The notes beneath the pieces were generated by a model that searched no databases, was not told the DNA's origin, and worked only from the letters and a program-made list of their open reading frames with translations. A stretch of 60,046 bases of DNA from assembly GCA_002255365.1 (NCBI GenBank), contig NCBI01000016.1, forward strand, positions 1 to 60,046, in the 5' to 3' direction. Every line of letters starts with the position of its first letter. The stretch's first letter is position 1. The position numbers and the translations under genes are program-made. This document shows positions 27,360-37,373 of this stretch, one piece after another. This DNA is from Chromatiales bacterium 21-64-14. Lineage in GTDB: Bacteria > Pseudomonadota > Gammaproteobacteria > 21-64-14.

Positions 27360-27495
27360 ACGAACTATCACAGCACCGCAATCGACCGGGCCTCGAGTCC
27401 GCTGCGGGCATGTGCAACTCTGGAAAATGGGGAATGGCCCGCGGCGCGGGCGCATAAGCAAAGATCTTTCGGACTTTTTAAATGGAGGATGACTC

Positions 27496-29529
27496 ATGTC
27501 ACCAGAGGTTTGGTTCGCCCTAGGGTGTTCTGGCGTGGCGTTGATCTATGGGCTGGTCTCCGTGAAATGGGTGCTGGCGCAACCGGCGGGCAATGAACGC
27601 ATGCGGGAGATCGCCGGCGCCATCCAAGAGGGCGCCAAGGCATATCTGAACCGCCAGTACGGCACCATAGCCGTAGTGGGTGTCATCCTGTTCGCCATCA
27701 TCTATGCGGCGCTGGGCGCGAAGACCGCCATCGGGTTTGCCATCGGCTCCTTCTGTTCCGCGGCAGCTGGCTACATCGGCATGCACATCTCCGTACGCGC
27801 CAATGTGCGCACTGCCGAGGCGGCACGTCGGGGACTGAATCCAGCATTGGCCGTTGCGTTCCGCGGCGGCTCCATCACCGGAATGCTGGTGGTGGGGCTG
27901 GCCTTGCTCGGCGTTGCCGGGTACTACGCGATCCTCGCCGGGATGGCACCGGCCGGGCAGTCGCTGCGTGCCACGCTGGAACCGCTGGTGGGCTTGGCGT
28001 TTGGCAGTTCCCTGATCTCCATCTTCGCACGGCTCGGCGGCGGGATCTTCACCAAGGGCGCGGACGTAGGCGCCGACTTGGTCGGCAAGGTCGAGGCCGG
28101 CATACCGGAGGACGACCCGCGCAACCCGGCGGTGATCGCCGACAACGTGGGTGACAACGTGGGTGATTGCGCCGGAATGGCGGCGGATCTGTTCGAGACC
28201 TACGCGGTGACGCTGGTCGCCACCATGTTGCTCGGCGCACTGGTTCTCGGGGGCACCGACACCAAGGCAGTGCTGTTCCCGCTGGTCCTCGGCGGGGTCT
28301 CGATCATCGCGTCGGTTATCGGGACCTTCTTTGTGCGGGCCCGGGACGGCGGCAAGATCATGAACGCGCTGTACCGCGGACTGCTCAGCGCCGCGGCACT
28401 CGCCGCCATCGCGTTCTACCCCCTCACGCATTGGCTGATGGCCGACAACGGTCATTTCAGCACCGGCGCCATTTACGGGGCCGAACTCATAGGCTTGGCG
28501 CTCACCGCAGCCCTGGTGGTGATCACCGAGTATTACACCGCGACCGAATACGGGCCCGTCCGGCATATCGCGAACGCATCCACCACCGGACACGCCACCA
28601 ACATCATCGCCGGCCTCGGTGTCTCCATGAAGGCCACCGCGTTGCCGGTGCTGGCGGTGTGCGCGAGCATATGGGGCGCCTACCACTTCGCGGAAATCTA
28701 TGGCATCGCCATCGCGGCAACGGTAATGCTGTCCATGACCGGCATCATCGTGGCACTGGACGCCTACGGCCCAATCACCGACAACGCCGGCGGCATCGCG
28801 GAGATGGCGGACCTACCGGCAGAAGTGCGGGGCATTACCGATCCCCTGGATGCAGTGGGCAACACCACCAAAGCGGTCACCAAGGGCTACGCCATTGGGT
28901 CCGCGGGCCTGGCGGCCCTGGTCCTGTTCGCCGACTACACCCACGCGCTCGCGAGCGCCGGTCACCAAGTGACATTCAATCTATCCGACCACATGGTGAT
29001 CATCGGTCTGTTCATTGGTGGTCTGATACCGTATCTCTTCGGTGCGTTCGCGATGGAGGCGGTGGGCCGTGCAGCGGGCGCCGTGGTCAATGAGGTCCGG
29101 CGCCAGTTCCGCGAGATCAAGGGGATCATGGAGGGCACAGCCAAGCCGGATTACTCCCGGGCCGTGGACCTGCTCACCAAGGCGGCCATCCGCGAGATGA
29201 TCATCCCGTCCCTGCTGCCGGTACTGGTTCCGATCCTGGTAGGTTGGGCCTTGGGGCCCAAGGCCCTTGGCGGCGTGCTGCTCGGCTCCATCGTCACCGG
29301 GCTGTTCGTGGCCATCTCCATGACCACCGGCGGCGGCGCATGGGACAACGCGAAGAAGTACATCGAAGACGGCAACCTGGGCGGCAAGGGTTCCGATGCC
29401 CACAAGGCAGCGGTGACCGGCGATACCGTAGGCGACCCCTACAAGGACACCGCGGGACCAGCGGTGAATCCGCTGATCAAGATCATCAACATCGTGGCCT
29501 TGCTGATCGTGCCGCTCATCACCCATTGA
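27496..29529 (+). CDS. hppA: K+-insensitive proton-translocating membrane pyrophosphatase
   Basis: A 677-aa protein with about 16 membrane helices. The PPi-binding loops [20 protein letters not shown] and [20 protein letters not shown] are complete, as are [13 protein letters not shown] and [15 protein letters not shown]. At the ion-selectivity position [16 protein letters not shown] carries Lys459 and Thr462, the K-x-x-T combination of K+-independent H+-pumping enzymes (K+-dependent ones have Ala at the lysine position). It couples PPi hydrolysis or synthesis to proton transport and shares PPi with the phosphofructokinase upstream. A GGAGGATGA site precedes ATG 27496. It is convergent with the following sensor gene. 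Confidence 0.96.
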   Translation: MSPEVWFALGCSGVALIYGLVSVKWVLAQPAGNERMREIAGAIQEGAKAYLNRQYGTIAVVGVILFAIIYAALGAKTAIGFAIGSFCSAAAGYIGMHISVRANVRTAEAARRGLNPALAVAFRGGSITGMLVVGLALLGVAGYYAILAGMAPAGQSLRATLEPLVGLAFGSSLISIFARLGGGIFTKGADVGADLVGKVEAGIPEDDPRNPAVIADNVGDNVGDCAGMAADLFETYAVTLVATMLLGALVLGGTDTKAVLFPLVLGGVSIIASVIGTFFVRARDGGKIMNALYRGLLSAAALAAIAFYPLTHWLMADNGHFSTGAIYGAELIGLALTAALVVITEYYTATEYGPVRHIANASTTGHATNIIAGLGVSMKATALPVLAVCASIWGAYHFAEIYGIAIAATVMLSMTGIIVALDAYGPITDNAGGIAEMADLPAEVRGITDPLDAVGNTTKAVTKGYAIGSAGLAALVLFADYTHALASAGHQVTFNLSDHMVIIGLFIGGLIPYLFGAFAMEAVGRAAGAVVNEVRRQFREIKGIMEGTAKPDYSRAVDLLTKAAIREMIIPSLLPVLVPILVGWALGPKALGGVLLGSIVTGLFVAISMTTGGGAWDNAKKYIEDGNLGGKGSDAHKAAVTGDTVGDPYKDTAGPAVNPLIKIINIVALLIVPLITH

Positions 29530-29585
29530 ATGGGCCTGGCGTGCTGCCCCAACGTGCAATGGCGGGGCGGCACGCGAGTACGGCG

Positions 29586-32500
29586 CTAGTTTCCGCTCTG
29601 CCCCCGTAATAGTTGAACGGCCGGTTCCAACGGAACCGGTCGAGCGATGACATAGCCCTGGGCGTAATCCACACCCAACAGCCTCAGCACTTTCAGGGTC
29701 GTGTCGTCTTCCACACATTCGGCGATGGTCTGCATGTTCATCACGTGTCCGATCTGGTTGATCGCTTCGACCATGGCATGATCGATGGGATCGTCCACCA
29801 TGTCGCGCACGAAGGCCCCGTCGATCTTCAGGTAGTCCACCGGCAGGTTTTTAAGATAAGCGAAGGAACTCAAGCCGCTGCCGAAATCGTCCAGAGCGAA
29901 ACGACAACCCAAGCCCCTAAGTACGGACATGAACCGGACGGCATGGGAGAGGTTTGCGATGGCCGCGGTCTCGGTGACTTCGAAACACAGACGGTCCGCC
30001 GGAATGTCCATCTCATCCAACATGGCAATGACGTAGTCCAGGAAACGTTCATCGCCCAGGGACTGGCCGGAGAGATTAATGCCGCATAGGGTCAGGTCCC
30101 GGACCATGGGGTGGCCCTGGGCGATCACCGAGAACACCGCACGCACCACCCATCGGTCGATATCCGGCATCAGATGGTAACGTTCAGCCGCGGGAAGGAA
30201 CTCCCGCGGAAGGATCAGCGCGCCATCTTCCCCGACCATGCGCAGCAGGAACTCGGCGGGCCGCGCATCCAACCCGCGGCTCGGCGTCACCATGCGGTAA
30301 GGCTGGATGTGGAGTTGCAACCGGTCTTCGTTCAGGGCCTGCCGGATGCGTTGCGACCACTGCATCTGGCCGTGGTGCCGAGCGAGCGCGCTGTCCCCGG
30401 CCTGGAAGACGTGGACCCGGTTGCGACCCTGATCCTTAGCCACGTAACACGCCGAATCCGCCGCGCTCAGCGCCTCGGACAGGGTCATGGACACCGGCCC
30501 CAGGGGGACCAGTCCGATACTGACGCCGATCTCGAAAGTCTTATCCTGCCAGTGATAACGGAATTCCTGGACCGCGCTGCGCAACCCGTCTGCGATCCTG
30601 GCCGCCTGCTCCAGCACGCAGTGCTCCAAAAGAACGCCGAACTCATCGCCCCCCAGCCGTGCCAGGATATCCGTTTCGCGGATTCGGGAAGACAGACGCG
30701 CGGCCAACTGGCGCAGCAGCTCGTCCCCGGCGCCGTGACCGCAAGTGTCGTTAACCACCTTGAACTGATCCAGGTCCAGATAGCACAGCGCGTGCTCCCG
30801 CTGGAGGGTTTGGGCACTGTCCAACGCCTGTTCCAGGCGCACCTCGAACTCCCTGCGGTTGATCAGACCGGTAAGCGGATCATGGGTCGCCTGATACGCC
30901 ATCTGGCGCGCCATCCCACGCAACTCGGTCACGTCCCGGAATACCAGCACGGTGCCGATGATCACCGTGTTCCGATCACGGATCGGCGAGACGGTGACCT
31001 CAACAGCGAATTCGCGGTCCTCATTGCGGTGCAGCAGCACCGCTTGGCTCGGCAGGCAAAAGCTATCACCCTCCCGGTGGCAGCGGCGCACCAGGTCCGG
31101 GACGGCACGGCGCAGGACTTCGTCCACCAAATTGAATACCCGCGGCAACGGTTGGGCGCGGGCGTCGTGGGCGGACCACCCGGTCATCTCCTGGGCCACT
31201 GGGTTTAGATATTCAATGACACCGTTTACATCGGTGGTGATCACCCCGTCACCGATGGAGGCCAGGGTCACCTGGGCAAGTTCCTTCTCGCGGAAAAGCT
31301 CCGTCTCGGCGGCACGCCGCTGATGCTCGTCGATGGCCAGTGCCAACAACTCCGCCAGGGCCGCGGCGAAATTCTGCTCCTCCAGGCTCCAGCTGCGCGG
31401 CGTATGCACCTGCTCCAGGCACAATACCCCCACGGTATCGCGCCCGACCCGCACCGGCGCATTGAGCATCGAGCGGATACCCAACGGCTTGAGGTAGGAC
31501 TCCGCGAATTCCCGCGTCTTGGGGTCCGTCTGTGCGTCGTCGGCGGGGATCACCAACGCCTGTTCCAGGGCCTCAAAGTAGACGGGACTCTCGTCCCGGG
31601 TCAGCTCCGCCCCAGCGCCATATTGCCCCACGCTCGCCTCATACCGGCACTCGCACCGGATCCGGGTATGGCCGGGGTCCAGCAGCCAGACCCCCACCCG
31701 CTCGACCCGCAGGGTCTGGGCGGCGGTTGCGCAAACCGTCTCGAACGCTTCCTCAACCTGACCCTGGCTGATGCTGTCGTGGGACACCAGTTGCAGCAGT
31801 GCCTGCTGTTGGAGACGCAAGCCGTCCTCGCGGCGCAGGCGCGCCTCCTCGGCATGCTTACGGTCGCTGATATCCCGCACCACGCACACCAGCCCGCCCC
31901 CGTCCAGTCTGGTCAGGGAGAGCTCCTGGGGGAAACCGCTGCCATCCCAGCGCCTACCCACCGCCTCCCCCCGCCAACGACCCGTGGCCTCCACCTGCGG
32001 CAATATCCGGTCGCGAAAGCGTGCCTGTTCATCGGCGTCGTAGAGCCCTTCCCAGGAGCTTCCCACCAATTCCATCGGGGATCCGTAGCCGTAGATCTGC
32101 GCATGCGCCTCGTTCACATACAGATAAACTCCGCTATCCGCCAGGATCGCCATCCCATCCATGGATGATTCCATGGCCACGAGATGGCGCCGCAGACTCT
32201 CCTCGGCTTGCTTGCGCTCCGTAATATCAAAGGCCGTAGCGATGGCCGCGGGCGCGCCCTCGTACTCGATCCGTCCCCCGGAAATGCTCAACCAGCGCTC
32301 CACGCCGTCCTTGCGCCGGATCTTGAGCTCGAATTGATTGGGAACCTCCTCTCCGCGCAGGCGTGCCTGCATCCGTTGCGCCGCCTCCCCCCGATACTCC
32401 GTCGGCACCAGATCGAGCACCGACATGCTCAACAACTCGGCGGGGCGGTACCCGCTGATCGCCTCCGAGGCGGGATTCAAATAGAGGAACCGTTCGCGGT

Positions 32501-33332
32501 ACACGAAGATCCCGCAGCCTGCTGTCTCGGCCAGGGCGCGGAACTTCAGTTCGCTCTCGCGCAAGGCGTGCTCTGCCTGCCGATCGCGGGAAACGTCGCG
32601 TAGCAGACAGGTCACCCCCACGGCAGCGCCACCGTTCTCCAGCACCGGGGACACACTTAGGAGCACCGGCACAGGCTCCCTGTCACGGCACGCGAGCAGC
32701 GCGGGCTGATCGAGGCTTCCGCCACGCGCCTCCAGCACCTGGGTCAGGAGACGCTCGAGCTCGCTTGATTTCCCATCGGTCCCTGCGGCCACCAGACGGG
32801 ACAAGGGTCGGCCCAGGAGTTCCGCCTCTGAATAACCCACGAGACGCTCGGCAGCGGGATTGGCCAACACTATGCGGCCCTCGGGGTCCGTCGAGATCAC
32901 GGGGTCACAGATTCCCATCAGGGCCGAATAGAACCACGCCTGCTGCTGAAGGCGGCGTTCCGCCGCGCTCCGCGACAGCACCAAGCTGATCACCGCGTGC
33001 AGTTCGCGCGGGGAACAGGGCTTCTCGATGTAGCCAGCGGGTTGCGCGGCCTTCGCCAACTCCAGCAGGTGCTCGTCGGTGTTGGCGGTGAGAAACACCA
33101 CCGGCACGGGGCACCGATCACGGATCTGCGCTGCCGCCTGGATCCCGTCCACCGGGCCCGCCAGTAGGATGTCCATGAGCACCAAATCCGGGGCCACGGC
33201 CTGCGCCCGTTGCACCGCCTCGTTCCCGGCGACACATCGCCCCACGACTTGGTAGCCGAATGCCTTCAGGTCCCGTTCCAGATCCCGGGCGTAGGCCTCG
33301 TCATCTTCCACGATCAGGATTTTATCGGGCAT
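29586..33332 (-). CDS. Multi-domain response regulator / cyclic-di-GMP protein (REC-PAS-PAS-PAS-GAF-PAS-GGDEF-EAL)
   Basis: A 1248-aa protein. REC domain 1-120 (KILIVEDDEAYARDLE, phospho-acceptor Asp in VLMDILLAG). PAS domains lie near 130-250, 260-380 and 385-500. A GAF domain (510-680) is followed by another PAS (690-800), GGDEF (815-975) and EAL (985-1245). The GGDEF motif is intact (LGGDEFG, about residue 893) with an RETD inhibitory site five residues upstream, so cyclase activity is likely. In the EAL domain the signature reads EFLLR, but the later ETE, DDFG, K-D and QGY residues are kept, so phosphodiesterase activity is possible. Start MPDKILIV (33332). No cognate histidine kinase is adjacent. 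Confidence 0.93.
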   Translation of the reverse strand: MPDKILIVEDDEAYARDLERDLKAFGYQVVGRCVAGNEAVQRAQAVAPDLVLMDILLAGPVDGIQAAAQIRDRCPVPVVFLTANTDEHLLELAKAAQPAGYIEKPCSPRELHAVISLVLSRSAAERRLQQQAWFYSALMGICDPVISTDPEGRIVLANPAAERLVGYSEAELLGRPLSRLVAAGTDGKSSELERLLTQVLEARGGSLDQPALLACRDREPVPVLLSVSPVLENGGAAVGVTCLLRDVSRDRQAEHALRESELKFRALAETAGCGIFVYRERFLYLNPASEAISGYRPAELLSMSVLDLVPTEYRGEAAQRMQARLRGEEVPNQFELKIRRKDGVERWLSISGGRIEYEGAPAAIATAFDITERKQAEESLRRHLVAMESSMDGMAILADSGVYLYVNEAHAQIYGYGSPMELVGSSWEGLYDADEQARFRDRILPQVEATGRWRGEAVGRRWDGSGFPQELSLTRLDGGGLVCVVRDISDRKHAEEARLRREDGLRLQQQALLQLVSHDSISQGQVEEAFETVCATAAQTLRVERVGVWLLDPGHTRIRCECRYEASVGQYGAGAELTRDESPVYFEALEQALVIPADDAQTDPKTREFAESYLKPLGIRSMLNAPVRVGRDTVGVLCLEQVHTPRSWSLEEQNFAAALAELLALAIDEHQRRAAETELFREKELAQVTLASIGDGVITTDVNGVIEYLNPVAQEMTGWSAHDARAQPLPRVFNLVDEVLRRAVPDLVRRCHREGDSFCLPSQAVLLHRNEDREFAVEVTVSPIRDRNTVIIGTVLVFRDVTELRGMARQMAYQATHDPLTGLINRREFEVRLEQALDSAQTLQREHALCYLDLDQFKVVNDTCGHGAGDELLRQLAARLSSRIRETDILARLGGDEFGVLLEHCVLEQAARIADGLRSAVQEFRYHWQDKTFEIGVSIGLVPLGPVSMTLSEALSAADSACYVAKDQGRNRVHVFQAGDSALARHHGQMQWSQRIRQALNEDRLQLHIQPYRMVTPSRGLDARPAEFLLRMVGEDGALILPREFLPAAERYHLMPDIDRWVVRAVFSVIAQGHPMVRDLTLCGINLSGQSLGDERFLDYVIAMLDEMDIPADRLCFEVTETAAIANLSHAVRFMSVLRGLGCRFALDDFGSGLSSFAYLKNLPVDYLKIDGAFVRDMVDDPIDHAMVEAINQIGHVMNMQTIAECVEDDTTLKVLRLLGVDYAQGYVIARPVPLEPAVQLLRGQSGN

Positions 33333-33386
33333 CTCAAAACGTTCCCTCTGGCACCGCGGCACCCCGGGCCCTGATCCCTATGGCCG

Positions 33387-33689
33387 TCAGACTATAACAA
33401 AAGAGTCGCGCAGGTATCCTTGGAGCAGGGTCCAGTACCCTCCGCCCGGGATGGTTATCGGCACGCGCCACGGACCGTACAGCCAAAGAATCAGGCTGCC
33501 GGCGACGGACTGCCTGGCCGCTGGCCCAACGCCGCGCGCCAAAAAACGGACCACCCCTCCGAAACCAGCGGAAATCCCAGAGGTAGAGCAAACGGCGCGG
33601 CCGACCTGCCCGCCGAGCGCTCTGGATGCACGCCCATTCAAGAAATCCGCCAACCAAACGATAGCTTGCAGGATGAGGCGTGCCATCAC
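33387..33689 (-). other. Weak open frame in the 411-bp intergenic region before sthA
   Basis: Between the sensor gene and sthA (33333-33743) I see no gene that I can firmly support. One minus-strand frame of 100 codons starts MMARLILQAIVWLADFLNGR, has a hydrophobic first helix and ends WTLLQGYLRDSFVIV. It lacks a clear ribosome site. It could be a small inner-membrane protein or chance. The region should otherwise contain the divergent promoters. Confidence 0.25.
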
Positions 33690-33743
33690 GGCGCGCGCCG
33701 CACATCAGGAACCGGCCGGCAATCGGCCCGCACAGGGACCCCC

Positions 33744-35132
33744 ATGCAACACTACGACTTCGTCGTGATCGGCAGCGGCCCTGCCGGCCAGAAGGCCGCC
33801 ATCCAGGCCGCCAAGTTGGGCAAGACGGTCGCGATCATCGAGCGCCGTCCAGTGGTCGGCGGGGTGTCGGTACACACCGGCACCATCCCCAGCAAGACCC
33901 TGCGCGAGGCGGTGCTCTACCTGACCGGCTGGAATCAGCGCGGGCTGTACGGCTACGCCTACCGTCTGAAGTCCCACATCGGCATCGAGGATTTGATGCA
34001 ACGGATGCACACCACGTTGCAGCACGAGACCGAGGTGATGGAAAACCAACTGGTACGCAATGGCGTCGAGGTGGTCCTGGGCACCGGCTCGTTCCTGGAC
34101 GCTCACCGCTTGCAGGTGGAGTCCCCCTCCGGGGACATCGTCATCCTGGAAACGGAACGGTTCCTGATCGCCACCGGTACCACTCCGCGGCGACCGGCGG
34201 ATGTGCCCTTTGACGACGACACCGTCATCGACAGCGACGGGATCCTCAACCTGAAGCGCATCCCACGATCCATGATCGTAGTGGGTGGCGGGGTAATCGG
34301 CCTGGAGTACGCCTCCATTTTCAGTGTCATGGATGTAAAAGTAACGCTGGTGGAGAGCCGCCCCGGCCTGTTGGACTTCATGGACCGGGAGGTGATGGAC
34401 GAATTTTCCCACCATATGCGGGATCGCGGGGTGCTACTGCGTCTGGGTGAGGCGGTATCCGGAGTCAGCCGCAATGAACGCGGTCAGGTGGTCACCACCC
34501 TGGAGAGCGGCAAGTGCCTGCGGTCCGACTTGGTCATGTTCGCCGCCGGGCGCGTCGGCAACACCGCCGCCCTGAAGTTGGAGAACGCGGGACTTGCCAT
34601 TGACGATCGCCATCGCATCAAGGTCAACGAGCAGTTCCAGACCAACGTGCCCCACATCTACGCGGCGGGCGACGTGATCGGATTTCCCAGCCTCGCCTCC
34701 ACCTCCATGGAACAGGGTCGGCGCGCGGCCTGCAACGCATTCGGCATAGTCCCCAGCAGTCAACCGGCGCTGTTTCCGTTCGGCATCTACGGCGTTCCGG
34801 AGATGAGTATGGTGGGAATGACCGAGCAGGAACTCACCGAGAAGAAGATTCCCTACGAGGTCGGGGCCGCGCGGCTGCGGGAGACTGCGCGCGGACAGAT
34901 CATGGGTTTGCACGACGGGCTGTTGAAAATCCTGTTCGGGCTCGAGGACCAGCGGGTACTGGGGGTCCACATCCTGGGAGAGGGTTCCACCGAACTGATC
35001 CATATCGGCCAAGCCGCCCTGTCCCTGGGCGGCACGTTGAAGTTCTTCCTGGAGAACGTTTTCAACTATCCGACCCTCGCCGAGGCCTACAAGGTAGCGG
35101 CGCTGGACGCCTGGAACCGGTTCTGCGCCTGA
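33744..35132 (+). CDS. sthA: Si-specific (soluble) NAD(P)+ transhydrogenase
   Basis: A 462-aa flavoprotein of the dihydrolipoamide dehydrogenase fold: FAD motif VVIGSGPAGQKAAIQAAKLG and VSVHTGTIPSKTLREAVLYL, where the redox-disulfide cysteines of the family are replaced, as in SthA. NAD-binding IVVGGGVIGLEYASIFSVMD and the AAGDVIGFPSLASTSMEQGR flavin motif follow. It exchanges reducing equivalents between NADPH and NAD+ in the cytoplasm and is normally active as an oligomer. ATG 33744 gives the usual length. It lies divergent from the cyclic-di-GMP gene and is followed after 140 bp by the ATP-grasp gene. Confidence 0.95.
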   Translation: MQHYDFVVIGSGPAGQKAAIQAAKLGKTVAIIERRPVVGGVSVHTGTIPSKTLREAVLYLTGWNQRGLYGYAYRLKSHIGIEDLMQRMHTTLQHETEVMENQLVRNGVEVVLGTGSFLDAHRLQVESPSGDIVILETERFLIATGTTPRRPADVPFDDDTVIDSDGILNLKRIPRSMIVVGGGVIGLEYASIFSVMDVKVTLVESRPGLLDFMDREVMDEFSHHMRDRGVLLRLGEAVSGVSRNERGQVVTTLESGKCLRSDLVMFAAGRVGNTAALKLENAGLAIDDRHRIKVNEQFQTNVPHIYAAGDVIGFPSLASTSMEQGRRAACNAFGIVPSSQPALFPFGIYGVPEMSMVGMTEQELTEKKIPYEVGAARLRETARGQIMGLHDGLLKILFGLEDQRVLGVHILGEGSTELIHIGQAALSLGGTLKFFLENVFNYPTLAEAYKVAALDAWNRFCA

Positions 35133-35272
35133 CGCGGGACCGCGGCACCGGCACACCGTCCGGGTCATCCGGAAAGCGGCGGCCCGCACCTTGACGGCCG
35201 GCGGGGCGTGGATTCTAATGGGCGGCGGCCGCAATCCGCCCCCGGAATCCCGGGCACGCGACACCCATTCCT

Positions 35273-36082
35273 ATGCAACTGGTATCCTTCAACGCCCTGC
35301 GCTCGCTCGGAATCGAGGGGGTGCGCTACATAAAACCCGAGCTGATCTTCCAGCACCGGGAAGAGGTGCGGCACAGCCGCTGGGTCCTGTTCCCGGAATA
35401 TTGGCAGGTCAACGCCCTGGTCTATGGCCTGCACAAACGCATCTTTCCCAGCGTAAGCAGCTACCACCTGGGGCACGACAAGGTCGAGATGACCCGTGCG
35501 TTCTTGGCGGTCTGCCCGGACCACGTTCCGCATACCCGCATCCTGCCGGCCACTGAAGGCGCTATCGATCAAGTACTGGAGGAGTTTGACTTTCCGTTCG
35601 TGGCCAAAGAGGTGCGCAGCGCCATGGGCGATGGGGTATTTCTGGTGGACTCCCGGGCCCAGTTTCTGGAGTACGCACGACGCAACCCGGTGCTGTACGT
35701 CCAGGAATACCTCCCGATCCACCGCGATCTGCGGGTGGTCTACGTCGGCGACCGCGTGATCGCCGCCTACTGGCGGATCGGCCCGCAAGGCGGCTTCCAG
35801 AACAACGTGGCCCGCGGTGGCCGGATCGATTTCACCGGGGTACCGACGGCGGCCATCCGGCTGGTGGAGGATCTGGCCGCGAGCCTGGGCGTGGACCACG
35901 CCGGGTTTGACTTGGCACAGGTGGGAAAACATTTCTACCTGCTGGAATTCAACACCTTGTTTGGGAACTACGGCTTGGTCCAGAAACACGTCCAACTTGG
36001 GAGTATCATCCAGGCGTACCTACAGAAGTCGGAGTTGCCACCGCTACATCCGGATAACACCTTGCTGCCGCGGGCCAGTTGA
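35273..36082 (+). CDS. RimK-like ATP-grasp domain protein
   Basis: A 269-aa protein. The ATP-grasp core is seen at PFVAKEVRSAMGDGVFLVDS (nucleotide-binding lysine and glycine-rich loop), LYVQEYLPIHRDLRVVYVGD, GGFQNNVARGG and the metal-binding LEFNTLFGNYGL. The shorter N-terminal domain (1-80) resembles the pre-ATP-grasp part of RimK-type alpha-amino-acid ligases. It should form an amide bond between a carboxylate and an amine via acyl phosphate; the substrate is unknown. ATG 35273 follows sthA by 140 bp and precedes the MFS gene by 55 bp. It is distinct from RimK proper, which is longer at the N-terminus. Confidence 0.85.
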   Translation: MQLVSFNALRSLGIEGVRYIKPELIFQHREEVRHSRWVLFPEYWQVNALVYGLHKRIFPSVSSYHLGHDKVEMTRAFLAVCPDHVPHTRILPATEGAIDQVLEEFDFPFVAKEVRSAMGDGVFLVDSRAQFLEYARRNPVLYVQEYLPIHRDLRVVYVGDRVIAAYWRIGPQGGFQNNVARGGRIDFTGVPTAAIRLVEDLAASLGVDHAGFDLAQVGKHFYLLEFNTLFGNYGLVQKHVQLGSIIQAYLQKSELPPLHPDNTLLPRAS

Positions 36083-36137
36083 CATCGATCCGCGGCGCTC
36101 CTAACGGGAACCGAACCCGGGACCGTCCTGCGCCGCC

Positions 36138-37361
36138 ATGTCCTCCAAACTGATCCCGTCCCGCTCCCTGTTCGTCTCGGTGGCGCTCCTGATGGCCGGC
36201 AACGGCCTGCTGAGCATCTACCTGAGCGTCCATATGACCCTGGAAGCCTTCCCGACTCCGGTCATCGGCGTCGTCATGTCCGCGTATTTCGCGGGGCTCG
36301 TGACTGGCGCATTCTACGGGGACCGGGTGATCTACCGAGTGGGCCACATACGCGCGTTCGCTGCCTTCGCCTCCGTAGCCACATCCGCGGTCCTGATGCA
36401 CGGACTGTTCAGCTGGGCACCGACCTGGGCCGTACTACGGGCGGTCACCGGTTTCGCCATCGCGGGGCTGTACGTGGTCATCGAAAGCTGGCTCAACGCC
36501 CATGCCACCCGGGCCAACCGGGGCCGGCTGTTCTCGCTCTACATGGCCACGTCGATCCTTGCGCTCGGACTGGGACAGTTTCTCCTCAATGTGGGACATC
36601 CGAACACCACCGATCCCATCATCCTGGCCGCCGTGCTGCTGGCCCTGTGCGCCGTGCCGGTCTCGTTGACCCGGGCAGTCCACCCCAACCTGCCCGAGCG
36701 CACCACGTTCAGCCTGCGCGAGCTGTTCCGGCGCGCCCCGGTCGCGGTGCTGGGCGCGTTGGGCGCCGGGCTCACCGGCGCGGCCTTCGTGACCCTTGGC
36801 CCGGTCTACGGGGTCCAGAGCCAACTCGGCATCCCCGGAGTATCGGCGCTCATGGGGGTGACGGTCCTGGGCGGCCTGCTACTGCAATGGCCGATGGGAA
36901 GTCTGTCAGACCACTACGACCGCAAGCGTATGTTGGTCGCGGTAAATTTCGGGGTGGCCTTGGTCAGCCTCGCCATCCTGCTTAGCGGCACCCGGTCGAT
37001 CCCCGGGCTCCTGGCCCTGGCTACCTGCTTCGGCGGTCTAACCTATCTGCTCTACCCTCTCAGCGTTTCCCACGCCAACGACCTCGTCGACGGCCCGTTT
37101 TTCGTGCAGGTCAGCGCGGGACTTCTGTTCGCCTGGGGACTGGGGTCCGCCATCGGACCCCTGCTGGCCGCATCGGTGATGGCGGTAATGGGCCCCGACG
37201 GCCTGTTCCTCTATACCATGGTGCTCAGCGTCGGGCTCGGCGTCCTCGCCTGGACCCGGCAGGAGGCGGCGGTGCACACCTACGCCCAGTCCCCGTTCGT
37301 GGCGCTTACCCGGACCACGCCGGTGATCGCAGAGCTGGACCCGCGCGCTGGCCTGGATTGA
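36138..37361 (+). CDS. MFS transporter (YcaD-like)
   Basis: A 407-aa protein with twelve predicted helices: MSSKLIPSRSLFVSVALLMA opens helix 1, with GLVTGAFYGDRVIYRVGHIR as the cytoplasmic loop 2-3 motif and IESWLNAHATRANRGRLFSL after helix 5. The second half repeats the pattern (WPMGSLSDHYDRKRMLVAVN). The family of YcaD-like exporters has no settled substrate. It is the third gene of the sthA / ATP-grasp / MFS run and converges with the methyltransferase (12 bp between stops). It may export a product of the ATP-grasp enzyme, but this is inference. Confidence 0.88.
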   Translation: MSSKLIPSRSLFVSVALLMAGNGLLSIYLSVHMTLEAFPTPVIGVVMSAYFAGLVTGAFYGDRVIYRVGHIRAFAAFASVATSAVLMHGLFSWAPTWAVLRAVTGFAIAGLYVVIESWLNAHATRANRGRLFSLYMATSILALGLGQFLLNVGHPNTTDPIILAAVLLALCAVPVSLTRAVHPNLPERTTFSLRELFRRAPVAVLGALGAGLTGAAFVTLGPVYGVQSQLGIPGVSALMGVTVLGGLLLQWPMGSLSDHYDRKRMLVAVNFGVALVSLAILLSGTRSIPGLLALATCFGGLTYLLYPLSVSHANDLVDGPFFVQVSAGLLFAWGLGSAIGPLLAASVMAVMGPDGLFLYTMVLSVGLGVLAWTRQEAAVHTYAQSPFVALTRTTPVIAELDPRAGLD

Positions 37362-37373
37362 CGTGGGAAGACC

